The position numbers and the translations under genes were made by a program. Source: Pararhodobacter sp. (GTDB lineage Bacteria; Pseudomonadota; Alphaproteobacteria; Rhodobacterales; Rhodobacteraceae). Taken from it: 64,000 nt of DNA. Under the pieces are notes generated by a model. It worked only from the letters and a program-made list of their open reading frames with translations. It made no database searches and was not told where the DNA came from. This document shows, in pieces, positions 55,116 to 62,653 of this stretch (position 1 is its first letter; each line of letters begins with the position of its first letter). The DNA is taken from the NCBI GenBank assembly GCA_020832545.1, contig JAFIEK010000008.1, positions 1 through 64,000 of the forward strand, given 5' to 3'.

Positions 55116-55703
55116 ATGGGCACGTTTCTCCGCATTCTGGCGGTGTTGTTGTTAGTTGCGGCTTGCGGCAGCCGCGGGCAGTTTTCAGCGCCACGCAATC
55201 TTGATGACGCCTGCGCACTCGCCAGCGAAAGGCCGCAGTATCACCGCGCAATGCAGCGTGCCGAACGCCGATGGAACGTGCCGGTCCCGGTGCAGATGGC
55301 CATCATTCATGCCGAAAGCCGCTTCATCGGTGATGCACGCACGCCCTACCGCTGGGCGGCCGGGGTCATCCCGATGGGTCGTCAATCATCGGCCTATGGC
55401 TATAGTCAGGCGTTGGACAGGACATGGGAAGAATACCAGGCCGAAACCCGCAGCGCCCGGGCACGACGCGACAATATCCAGGATGCAACAGATTTCATCG
55501 GCTGGTATTCGAACAAGTCGCTCGAACGTAATGGCATCGCGCTCAACGACGCCCGCAACCTGTATCTGGCGTATCACGAGGGTCATACCGGCTTTTCAAA
55601 CCGCAGCTACATGGCCAAGGGCTGGCTGATGAATGTCGCTGACCGGGTTGCCACGCGGGCGGTGATGTATGACGCGCAGCTTCGTAGCTGCCGCCGCCGT
55701 TGA
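55116..55703 (+). CDS. Lytic transglycosylase SLT-domain lipoprotein
   Basis: 195 aa. Lipoprotein signal with lipobox LVAAC (Cys17). A lysozyme-like domain follows: VPVPVQMAIIHAESRF has the catalytic Glu, AYGYSQALDRTWEEYQ is the second motif and NLYLAYHEGHTGFSN the third. It probably cleaves peptidoglycan from the outer or inner membrane surface. Convergent with lolA. Confidence 0.9.
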   Translation: MGTFLRILAVLLLVAACGSRGQFSAPRNLDDACALASERPQYHRAMQRAERRWNVPVPVQMAIIHAESRFIGDARTPYRWAAGVIPMGRQSSAYGYSQALDRTWEEYQAETRSARARRDNIQDATDFIGWYSNKSLERNGIALNDARNLYLAYHEGHTGFSNRSYMAKGWLMNVADRVATRAVMYDAQLRSCRRR

Positions 55704-55725
55704 TGCTGCGGCAAGGCACCGGAAC

Positions 55726-56352
55726 TTATCTGTCAGATGTCAGCCCGCGCCGTTGCAATTCGATATCAACGCTGAACAGGTTTGACGCCAAGGCGCCACC
55801 CAGCCGAAGATCACCCAGAATTACCGTGGTCTCGCGCCCCATGTCATCGGTGATGATCCATTGCCGCAATTCAGTCGGATCAGCGCTGAAGACCAGGCGG
55901 ATCGTGCCGTATTCGGGGTGATCGGGGTCTTGCGCAACCACAACTGTCGTTTGCCCCTCGGCGAAATGATCCACAACCATCCGCTGCCGCGACAGGTCCA
56001 CATTGGCCGCCAGAATCAAATTCAGCGGCGTGCGGCTGAGCGGATAGACCGTCGGCCCCTGATTTGAACGGGAGTCGAAAATATTCACCGACCCCGCCGC
56101 CGCCAGCACCAGATTGGCATCCGGGGGATCATATTCAAACCGGACCCGCCCGGGACGCTGGATCATGATCCGCCCGGTCGAGATGGTTTCATCCGGGTTT
56201 ATCTGGGTAAAGTCACCCTGAGCCGTTTGGAAGCTGTTGAAATAACCAGATATTTCGGACAGCGAAAGCTGCGCGCTCTGGGCATACGCCACTGGCGCCG
56301 CCAGGAGCGCGGGAACGAGAGCGAAGGACAGGAGGAGGCTACGTCTTTTCAT
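55726..56352 (-). CDS. lolA: Outer-membrane lipoprotein carrier protein LolA
   Basis: About 208 aa. Signal peptide (KRRSLLLSFALVPALLAAPVAYAQ), then a LolA fold: FQTAQGDFTQINPDE, GRIMIQRPGRVRFEYDPPD, PLNLILAANVDLS, LRQWIITDDMGRETTVIL and LFSVDIE near the end. It ferries lipoproteins from LolCDE across the periplasm. An ATG three codons upstream is possible; I chose MKRRSL. Confidence 0.95.
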   Translation of the reverse strand: MKRRSLLLSFALVPALLAAPVAYAQSAQLSLSEISGYFNSFQTAQGDFTQINPDETISTGRIMIQRPGRVRFEYDPPDANLVLAAAGSVNIFDSRSNQGPTVYPLSRTPLNLILAANVDLSRQRMVVDHFAEGQTTVVVAQDPDHPEYGTIRLVFSADPTELRQWIITDDMGRETTVILGDLRLGGALASNLFSVDIELQRRGLTSDR

Positions 56353-56511
56353 GCTCAACATCTAACTTCTTTCAGCGCCACTTTCACCTGACAAAACAGC
56401 GACATGCCAACACAAGGCCGCGATTTCACCGAAACAATACGTGTAACGCGAGGCCGTGCTGGCCGGTTCCGAGTTCACGCTTTATTAACCAGTTCCCCAC
56501 ATTCTGACTGA

Positions 56512-57171
56512 ATGCCTGCGATCATCATCGTTCTTTTTCTGATTTCTCTGGCTCTGCCCGCTCAGGCCGGACCCTGGCCGCGCGCGGCGCAAAGCTGGTT
56601 CATGTCCAGTTCACTTGGGCAAGAGCGTCATGCCACTGGATGGCAGCGCTTCGGTGAGGTCTACGGAGAATATGGCGCTACCGCTGAAGTGACGCTGGCC
56701 ATGCACATGCGCCATACACCCGGTACCTGGCGGGGCGATGTTCTGGCGCGCTGGCATCCGGCTTTGGACGGGTTTTCGTTGCCTTTCGGGCTTAGCCTGG
56801 GGGGACGGCTGGAAGGCAGCGGGGCGAACCGGGCGCTCGTGCTGTTGGGCGCTCATCTGGGGCAGGGCTTCGACAGCCGCATCGGCAACATCTGGACCCG
56901 GCTGGACCTTCAGATGCAATCGCGCCCGGCACAACTGACCCGCCCGCTGGAGCTGTCACTGTCCGGCCAGGTGGGCTTGCGTACCGAAGGTGGGGGGCTG
57001 GGCCTTCTCTCGCTGACCCATAAACGCCGGAACGGAACCTCGGCACTGGAATTCTCGCCGGTTATCGGCCATGAGATCGGACGCGCACGCACACTGGTTC
57101 TGGGGATGACGGCCCGGTCGTCAAGCCCCGGCATCGCCTCTGTCCAGCTCTCTCTCTGGTCGCAGTTCTGA
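56512..57171 (+). CDS. Hypothetical secreted, beta-rich protein
   Basis: 219 aa with a signal peptide (IIIVLFLISLALPAQAG). The mature part has alternating hydrophobic and polar residues (EVTLAMHMRHTPG, LPFGLSLGGRLEGSG, SLSGQVGLRTEGGGLG) and ends in aromatic SLWSQF, like the C-terminal Phe of outer-membrane barrels. It may be a small barrel. I do not recognise a named family. No neighbouring partner in the same orientation is close. Confidence 0.65.
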   Translation: MPAIIIVLFLISLALPAQAGPWPRAAQSWFMSSSLGQERHATGWQRFGEVYGEYGATAEVTLAMHMRHTPGTWRGDVLARWHPALDGFSLPFGLSLGGRLEGSGANRALVLLGAHLGQGFDSRIGNIWTRLDLQMQSRPAQLTRPLELSLSGQVGLRTEGGGLGLLSLTHKRRNGTSALEFSPVIGHEIGRARTLVLGMTARSSSPGIASVQLSLWSQF

Positions 57172-57239
57172 ACCGCCCGTCCCCTTGCACCTTCGCCGCC
57201 GCAGTGACAGTGTCATGTCAAAGCGCAATGGAGGATCCC

Positions 57240-58685
57240 ATGCTGGATAAACGCGAATTCTACATCAACGGTGCCTGGGTTGCTCCACAGGCAGGCACCG
57301 ATTGCGATGTGATTGACCCCTCAACCGAAGAAGCCTGCGCCGTGATCTCACTGGGGGGGCAGGCCGATACCGATGCCGCCGTAACCGCCGCCCGTGCCGC
57401 ACTGAACGGGTTCATGTATTCAGATCCGGCCGAGCGGCTGGCCTTGGTCAAACGCATCCTTGAGGTTTACAATACCCGCGCTCAGGACATGGCCAAGGCT
57501 ATATCCATGGAAATGGGGGCCCCGATCGACATGTCGCTGTCCAGTCAGGTGTCCGCCGGAAGCTGGCATATCGAGGGCTTCATCCGCGACTTTGACAAGA
57601 TCGAATTCATTGCCCCCTTGGGTGATCATGCCCCGGAAGACCGGATCATCAAGGAAGCCGTAGGCGTTTGCGCGCTGATCACACCGTGGAATTGGCCGAT
57701 GAATCAGGTCACGCTCAAGGTGATCCCGGCGCTGCTGGCGGGTTGCACGATGGTTCTGAAGCCCTCAGAAATTGCGCCGCTCTCCTCCATCGTCTGGGCC
57801 GAAATCCTGCATGAAGCCGGGGTGCCCAAGGGCGTGTTCAACATGGTCAACGGCGATGGGCCGGGGGTGGGCTCGCAGCTTTCCGCTCACCCGGACATCG
57901 ATATGATCAGCTTCACCGGCTCCAGCCGCGCGGGCATTCTGATATCGAAGAACGCGGCTGATACGCTGAAAAAGGTGCATCTGGAGCTGGGTGGCAAGGG
58001 CGCAAACGTCATTTTTGCCGATGCCGATGAAAAGGCGGTCGTACGGGGCGCGCGTCATTGCTTCAATAACTCCGGCCAATCGTGCAACGCCCCCACCCGG
58101 ATGCTGGTGGAGCGTTCGATCTACGACAAGGCTATTGAAATTGCAGCCGAAACCGCCAACAAGACCCGCGTCGCCTCGGCCCATGACAGCGGCAACCACA
58201 TTGGCCCGGTGGTCAGCGCAGCGCAGTTCGACAAGATCCAGAACCTGATTCAGACGGGCATTGACGAGGGTGCACGGCTGGTTGCAGGTGGCCTTGGGCG
58301 GCCCGAGGGGCTGAATCGCGGCTATTACGTCCGGCCGACCGTGTTTGCCGATGTGAACAACCAGATGACCATCGCCCGCGAGGAAATCTTTGGCCCGGTT
58401 CTTTCGATCATCCCCTTTGACGGTGAGGAAGAGGCGCTCGCCATTGCCAATGACACGCCCTATGGCCTGACCAATTATGTCCAGAGCCAGGACGGCGCCA
58501 AGCGCAACCGTTTGGCGCGCAGGCTTCGCTCAGGCATGGTGGAAATGAATGGCAAGTCGCGCGGGCGCGGTGCCCCCTTTGGCGGCATGAAGGCTTCGGG
58601 CATCGGGCGTGAAGGCGGTGTCTGGGGTATCGAGGATTTCCTTGAGGTCAAGGCGGTCTCTGGCTGGTCGAACGACCACGCATGA
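57240..58685 (+). CDS. Aldehyde dehydrogenase family protein
   Basis: 481 aa. PWNWPMNQVTLKVIPALLAG, the general-base Glu in LELGGKGANVIF and the catalytic Cys in NNSGQSCNAPTRM, with EEIFGPVLSIIPF and GGMKASGIGREGG. NAD(P)-dependent oxidation of an aldehyde to the acid. A GGAGG lies 5 nt before the chosen ATG. Stand-alone; substrate not predictable. Confidence 0.95.
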   Translation: MLDKREFYINGAWVAPQAGTDCDVIDPSTEEACAVISLGGQADTDAAVTAARAALNGFMYSDPAERLALVKRILEVYNTRAQDMAKAISMEMGAPIDMSLSSQVSAGSWHIEGFIRDFDKIEFIAPLGDHAPEDRIIKEAVGVCALITPWNWPMNQVTLKVIPALLAGCTMVLKPSEIAPLSSIVWAEILHEAGVPKGVFNMVNGDGPGVGSQLSAHPDIDMISFTGSSRAGILISKNAADTLKKVHLELGGKGANVIFADADEKAVVRGARHCFNNSGQSCNAPTRMLVERSIYDKAIEIAAETANKTRVASAHDSGNHIGPVVSAAQFDKIQNLIQTGIDEGARLVAGGLGRPEGLNRGYYVRPTVFADVNNQMTIAREEIFGPVLSIIPFDGEEEALAIANDTPYGLTNYVQSQDGAKRNRLARRLRSGMVEMNGKSRGRGAPFGGMKASGIGREGGVWGIEDFLEVKAVSGWSNDHA

Positions 58686-58700
58686 TCACGATCTTGTCGC

Positions 58701-58717
58701 GGGCGGCCCTGCCGCCC
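58701..58717 (+). terminator. Hairpin after the aldehyde dehydrogenase gene
   Basis: GGGCGGC, loop CCT, GCCGCCC, followed by GTCCCTTT on the plus strand, 16 nt after the stop codon. GC-rich stem with only a short T run, so a weak or factor-assisted terminator. Confidence 0.4.
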
Positions 58718-58747
58718 GTCCCTTTACCTTAGCGATCCGGTTGGACC

Positions 58748-59128
58748 ATGGCCTACAATTACGATCCCCAGAATATCTTTGCCCGCATCCTTCGCGGTGA
58801 AATCCCGTGCTCAAAAGTGCATGAGACGCCCCACGCCCTCGCCTTCAACGACATCCGCCCGCAGGCGCCGCACCATGTGTTGGTCATCCCCAAAGGCTCT
58901 TATGTGAATGCCGATCACTTCGCACTTGAGGCCACGGATGCCGAGATCGTCGATTTCACCCGTTGCATCGGCCATATCTGCAAGTCTCTTGGCCTCCAGC
59001 CTGGTGCGGGCGGTCAGGGCTACCGGCTGATCGCCAATTCCGGCGAGGATGGCGTGCAAGAAGTTCCGCATTACCACGTCCATATTCTGGGTGGCCGGGT
59101 ACTGGGGCGCATGCTGCAAAAAAACTGA
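58748..59128 (+). CDS. HIT family protein (HinT-like)
   Basis: 126 aa: NIFARILRGEIPCSKVHETPHALAFNDI, ending in the histidine triad HYHVHILGG. HinT-type purine nucleoside phosphoramidase. It differs from the HIT protein at 38.7 kb, which carries Cys residues at its start and HVHAHVV. Confidence 0.95.
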   Translation: MAYNYDPQNIFARILRGEIPCSKVHETPHALAFNDIRPQAPHHVLVIPKGSYVNADHFALEATDAEIVDFTRCIGHICKSLGLQPGAGGQGYRLIANSGEDGVQEVPHYHVHILGGRVLGRMLQKN

Positions 59129-59192
59129 CCCGCCGCTACAGCCATACATTTTCTGTCGGCAAGTATCCCCGGAGGTGAGCCGCAGAACGGCG

Positions 59193-59211
59193 AGGGGGCA
59201 GGCAGCCCCCT
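59193..59211. repeat. G-rich intergenic hairpin, copy 4
   Basis: AGGGGGC, loop AGGCA, GCCCCCT, between convergent HIT and GAPDH genes. Same plan as copies at 5, 7394 and 43126. Its place between two gene 3' ends suits a two-way stop or mRNA-stabilising hairpin. Confidence 0.6.
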
Positions 59212-59248
59212 GCCCTGTCATTTCGCGGGCAAGCTGGCCTGCCGCCCG

Positions 59249-60229
59249 TCAAACCTGTATCAGCCGCGTCGCCATGTCGAGCATCCGGCAGGAAAACCCC
59301 CATTCGTTGTCATACCAGCCAAAGACCCGCACCATACCACCGTCAGTCACAGCGGTCTCAGGCAGGGCCATGATAACGCTTTCCGGCCGGGCGCGCAGAT
59401 CGGTTGATACCAGCGGTTTTTCGGTCCAGCCGATCACTCCGCCCGCGCGTTTTATCGCCTCATTCACGGCCTGAGAGGTCACGGCGGCTTGCGGCATGAA
59501 GCACAGATCAACCGCTGAGACGCTGGCCGTAGGCACCCGAACCGCCGAACAGACGATGCGCCCGGCAAGATCTGGCAACACCTGATCCAGCAGGCTGCCC
59601 GCACTGGTGCTGGTCGGCACCATGGACAGCGCCGCCGCCCGCCCCCGCGCAAGGTCATGCCCGCGCGGCGCATCCACTGTCGGCTGGCTTCCGGTATAGC
59701 AATGGATCGTCGTCATGTAGCCGGTGCGCACGCCAAAGGCCGTGTCCAGCATCCGCACCAGCGGTGCCAGCGCGTTCGTCGTGCAAGAAGCGTTTGAGAC
59801 CAGCCGGTGCGCGCGCTCCAGCATCGCGTCGTTCGCGCCCATCACCACCGTCACATCCGCCGAGGTCGCTGGCCCGGAGATCAACACCCGCCCGGCCCCG
59901 GCCCGCAGCCCGCGTTCAGCCACATCGCGGCGGTCGGCCTGACCGGTACACTCCATCACCAGATCGATATCGCTCAGGTCAAGCGCCGACAGATCGGGCG
60001 CATGGGTCAGGTTCAGGCGTCGACCGGCGGCTAACAGCGCGCGGTCCTCCAGCGTCACCCCGCCCGGGAAGGGGCCGAAAACGCTGTCGTATTCAAAAAG
60101 GTAGGCGCATGTAGATGCCGGGGCGATATCGTTGACCGCGACAATCTCGATCTGCGGCCAGTGTCCTCGCAGCCATGCCCGCAGCACCGTCCGCCCGATG
60201 CGCCCGAATCCGTTGATCAACACCCGCAT
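59249..60229 (-). CDS. Glyceraldehyde-3-phosphate dehydrogenase family protein (divergent paralogue)
   Basis: 326 aa. INGFGRIGRTVLRAW at the start and WYDNEWGFSCRMLD at the end are normal. The catalytic Cys region is SNASCTTNALAP (second Cys replaced by Ala). The loop after the catalytic His reads TTIHCYTGSQPTVDAP. These changes set it apart from the ArsJ-linked copy at 14.6 kb and from standard glycolytic GAPDH. Phosphate-site residues (SMVPTSTSAGS) remain. It is probably a functional GAPDH or erythrose-4-phosphate-type paralogue. Confidence 0.9.
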   Translation of the reverse strand: MRVLINGFGRIGRTVLRAWLRGHWPQIEIVAVNDIAPASTCAYLFEYDSVFGPFPGGVTLEDRALLAAGRRLNLTHAPDLSALDLSDIDLVMECTGQADRRDVAERGLRAGAGRVLISGPATSADVTVVMGANDAMLERAHRLVSNASCTTNALAPLVRMLDTAFGVRTGYMTTIHCYTGSQPTVDAPRGHDLARGRAAALSMVPTSTSAGSLLDQVLPDLAGRIVCSAVRVPTASVSAVDLCFMPQAAVTSQAVNEAIKRAGGVIGWTEKPLVSTDLRARPESVIMALPETAVTDGGMVRVFGWYDNEWGFSCRMLDMATRLIQV

Positions 60230-60336
60230 GTTCTGTCCCCGCTCGCCGACTCGACCTTACCTCACTGCTACGCCCCGCTGTGCGAAAGCTCAACCGGGGC
60301 ACCGGCGGTGTATTTCTGACTAAAAAAATCGGAATT

Positions 60337-60350
60337 GACTCTTCTGAGTC
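60337..60350. promoter_or_regulatory. Palindrome GACTC-TTCT-GAGTC upstream of hemP
   Basis: A perfect 5-bp inverted repeat with a 4-nt spacer lies 43 bp before the hemP start, within an AT-rich segment and flanked by TTCTGACT at 60314 and TTCTGAGT at 60342. Because hemP genes are iron-controlled in alphaproteobacteria, this could be an iron-regulator site, although it does not match the Irr (ICE) consensus and only loosely resembles an iron-responsive box. Confidence 0.4.
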
Positions 60351-60392
60351 TTTTTGTCAGATATGGATGGCGAACAGCGAAGGAACCCTGAC

Positions 60393-60575
60393 ATGACCCT
60401 GCAATCCATTCCTGACTTTCACTCTGCCGATGCGCTGACGCCCATCGCGCCCGACGTTCCCGTCCACAACGCCAAGGCGCTCACTGGTGGCGGCGCACTG
60501 GCGCAGATCGTGCTGGACGGCAAGGTCTATGCTCTGCGGATTACCCGCGCGGGCAAGCTGATCCTGACCAAGTAA
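60393..60575 (+). CDS. hemP: Hemin uptake protein HemP
   Basis: 60 aa. The C-terminal core (LFGGGALAQIVLDG-like GGGALAQIVLDGKVYALRIT and GKLILTK) is the HemP signature. HemP is a small regulator or partner needed for haem uptake gene expression in several proteobacteria. AAGGAAC lies 7 nt before the chosen ATG. No haem transporter genes adjoin it, so it is a solitary hemP. Convergent with recO. Confidence 0.9.
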   Translation: MTLQSIPDFHSADALTPIAPDVPVHNAKALTGGGALAQIVLDGKVYALRITRAGKLILTK

Positions 60576-60589
60576 TCGCCGGGGCGCGT

Positions 60590-61315
60590 TCAGCCGAATC
60601 GCGCCGCCAGTCGAGCGCGCGCTTCGGGCAACGGGCGATCCCCCAGCGCCGGGGCCAGCACATCCGCCAGAAAGTGACCCAGCAGTCGCAGCCCTGCGCC
60701 CATCTGTGCCCGCAGATCCGGGCCGGTTATTGCCGGTTCGACAAGCAGCGGCGGCAGGGGCAGCAAACGGCTGGTCCATTCGCCCGCCCCCGCCACTGTC
60801 ACCGCTCGGCCAGTCCGGGGTGAGACATAGGCCAGCCCCTCGGTTGCGCCGGTCACAGCGCAGCTCTCAAGGTCCAGCCCATAGCCGGTTTCCTCCAGCA
60901 ACAGCCGTTCCCAGTTCAGATACGCCCCGAACCAGATTTCCCTACCCGCCAGACCATCCAGCAACGCCTGTGCCGCCGCATAGAGCCGCGGCTGCGGTTC
61001 GCGTTCCGGCAGGGCAAAAATGGCCAGCGCGCAGAACGCGCTCAAGGCGGCCAGCCGCTCAGGGTCTGACAAAAGTGCCGCCATCCGGTTGCGCAACGGC
61101 TCCACGGTGAAATGGCCGATATGCGCATCAAGCCGCGCGCGCCAGGTCACTTGCACTTCGCTGCCCGGTTGCAGAACCGGTGCCAGCCGCCGCCCCGTGC
61201 CACCGCGCACCACCCCAGCGTGGCGGCCATATCCAGCGGTAAGCACCTCGACAATGGCGGCATTCTCGCCGTGCGGGCGCGCGGAAAGCACGATGCCCTC
61301 GCCCGCCCATTCCAT
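60590..61315 (-). CDS. recO: DNA repair protein RecO
   Basis: 241 aa. OB fold at the start (EGIVLSARPHGENAAIVEVLT, GRHAGVVRGGTG), then the helical domain (YLNWERLLLEETGYGLDLESCAVTG). The zinc-ribbon cysteines of some RecO proteins are reduced here to one, as in many alphaproteobacteria. It works with RecR to load RecA in the RecF pathway. Minus strand, just after purD. Confidence 0.95.
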   Translation of the reverse strand: MEWAGEGIVLSARPHGENAAIVEVLTAGYGRHAGVVRGGTGRRLAPVLQPGSEVQVTWRARLDAHIGHFTVEPLRNRMAALLSDPERLAALSAFCALAIFALPEREPQPRLYAAAQALLDGLAGREIWFGAYLNWERLLLEETGYGLDLESCAVTGATEGLAYVSPRTGRAVTVAGAGEWTSRLLPLPPLLVEPAITGPDLRAQMGAGLRLLGHFLADVLAPALGDRPLPEARARLAARFG

Positions 61316-61318
61316 GAC

Positions 61319-62581
61319 CTAGAGCGCCCGCCAGCCGATGTCACTTCGGCAAAAGCCCCCCGGCCAGTCAATGCCATCAAGCATCGCATAGGCGCGCGCA
61401 TGGGCCTCGCGCAGGCTGTTGGCCCGCGCGGTCACGTTCAGAACCCGCCCACCATTGGCCACCACCCGGCCATGATCGTTCTTCGTCCCGGCATGGAACA
61501 CCATGTTGCGCGAATCGGCGGTCAGGTCGTCCAGGCCCCGGATCTCCGATCCCTTTTCATAGGCCCCCGGATACCCATTTGCCGCCATCACTACCGTAAT
61601 TGCGTGGTCGTCGGCCCAATTGACCCGGCAACCCTCCAGTCGCCCCTCAGCGCAGGCCAGCATAAGATCGAGCGCCTGCGCGCCCAGCCGCATCATCAGA
61701 ACCTGACACTCCGGATCACCGAAGCGCACATTGTATTCGACCAGCCGGGTCTGTTCCTTGTCGATCATCAGTCCGGCATACAGGACCCCCTGATAGGGCA
61801 TGCCGCGCCGCGCCATCTCAGCCATCATTGGCCGGATGATCTGCGCCATCGCCTGTTCCTGCAGTGCCTCGGTCAGTACCGGCGCGGGCGAATAGGCCCC
61901 CATGCCGCCGGTGTTGGGGCCGGTATCGCCCTCGCCTACACGTTTGTGGTCCTGCGCGGTGCCGATGGGCAGGCAGGTCTCGCCATCGACCAGCACGAAG
62001 AACGACGCCTCCTCGCCCTGCATGAACTCCTCGATCACCACGGTTGATCCGGCGGCATCGTAGTTGCCGCCGAACATGGCTTTGACGGCATCCAGCGCCT
62101 CGTCAATCGTCTCGGGGATCACCACGCCCTTGCCCGCGGCCAACCCGTCGGCCTTGATCACCAACGGCAGACCCTTGTCGGTGATGTAGGATCGCGCATC
62201 AGTGGCATTGTCGAAGCGCGCCCAGCCAGCGGTCGGCGCGCCCACCGCATCGCAGATTTCCTTGGTAAAGGCTTTAGATGCCTCCAGCCGCGCCGCCGCC
62301 GCCGAGGGGCCAAAACAGGCGATCCCGGCGCCGCGCAAGGCGTCCGCGACACCCGCAGCCAAGGGGCCCTCAGGGCCGATCACCACAAAATCAATGGCGT
62401 TTTCTTCGCAGAACCGCACCACCAGCGCACCGTTTTCGGCTTTCAGATCCGCGCATTCGGCGATCAGGGCGATCCCGGCATTGCCCGGCGCGACGATCAG
62501 CCGGTCGCATTTGGGGTTCTGCTTGATCGCCCAAGCCAGCGCATGTTCGCGCCCGCCGCCGCCGAGAACCAGAATGTTCAT
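61319..62581 (-). CDS. purD: Phosphoribosylamine-glycine ligase
   Basis: 420 aa. MNILVLGGGGREHALAWAI, the ATP-grasp region (LPLVIKADGLAAGKGVVIP, VIEEFMQGEEASFFVLVDG) and NTGGMGAYSPAPVL, LVEYNVRFGDPECQVLM are all intact. Second step of purine synthesis. AAGGGG precedes the ATG. recO follows 3 nt after its stop, so the two are probably cotranscribed. Divergent from xseA with a 72-bp spacer. Confidence 0.98.
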   Translation of the reverse strand: MNILVLGGGGREHALAWAIKQNPKCDRLIVAPGNAGIALIAECADLKAENGALVVRFCEENAIDFVVIGPEGPLAAGVADALRGAGIACFGPSAAAARLEASKAFTKEICDAVGAPTAGWARFDNATDARSYITDKGLPLVIKADGLAAGKGVVIPETIDEALDAVKAMFGGNYDAAGSTVVIEEFMQGEEASFFVLVDGETCLPIGTAQDHKRVGEGDTGPNTGGMGAYSPAPVLTEALQEQAMAQIIRPMMAEMARRGMPYQGVLYAGLMIDKEQTRLVEYNVRFGDPECQVLMMRLGAQALDLMLACAEGRLEGCRVNWADDHAITVVMAANGYPGAYEKGSEIRGLDDLTADSRNMVFHAGTKNDHGRVVANGGRVLNVTARANSLREAHARAYAMLDGIDWPGGFCRSDIGWRAL

Positions 62582-62653
62582 GTGCCTCACCCCTTGGCCA
62601 CCGTTGCCCGGCGTTCTAAGGTCTGTTGTGCAGCGTGACAAGCCAGAGGGCTC

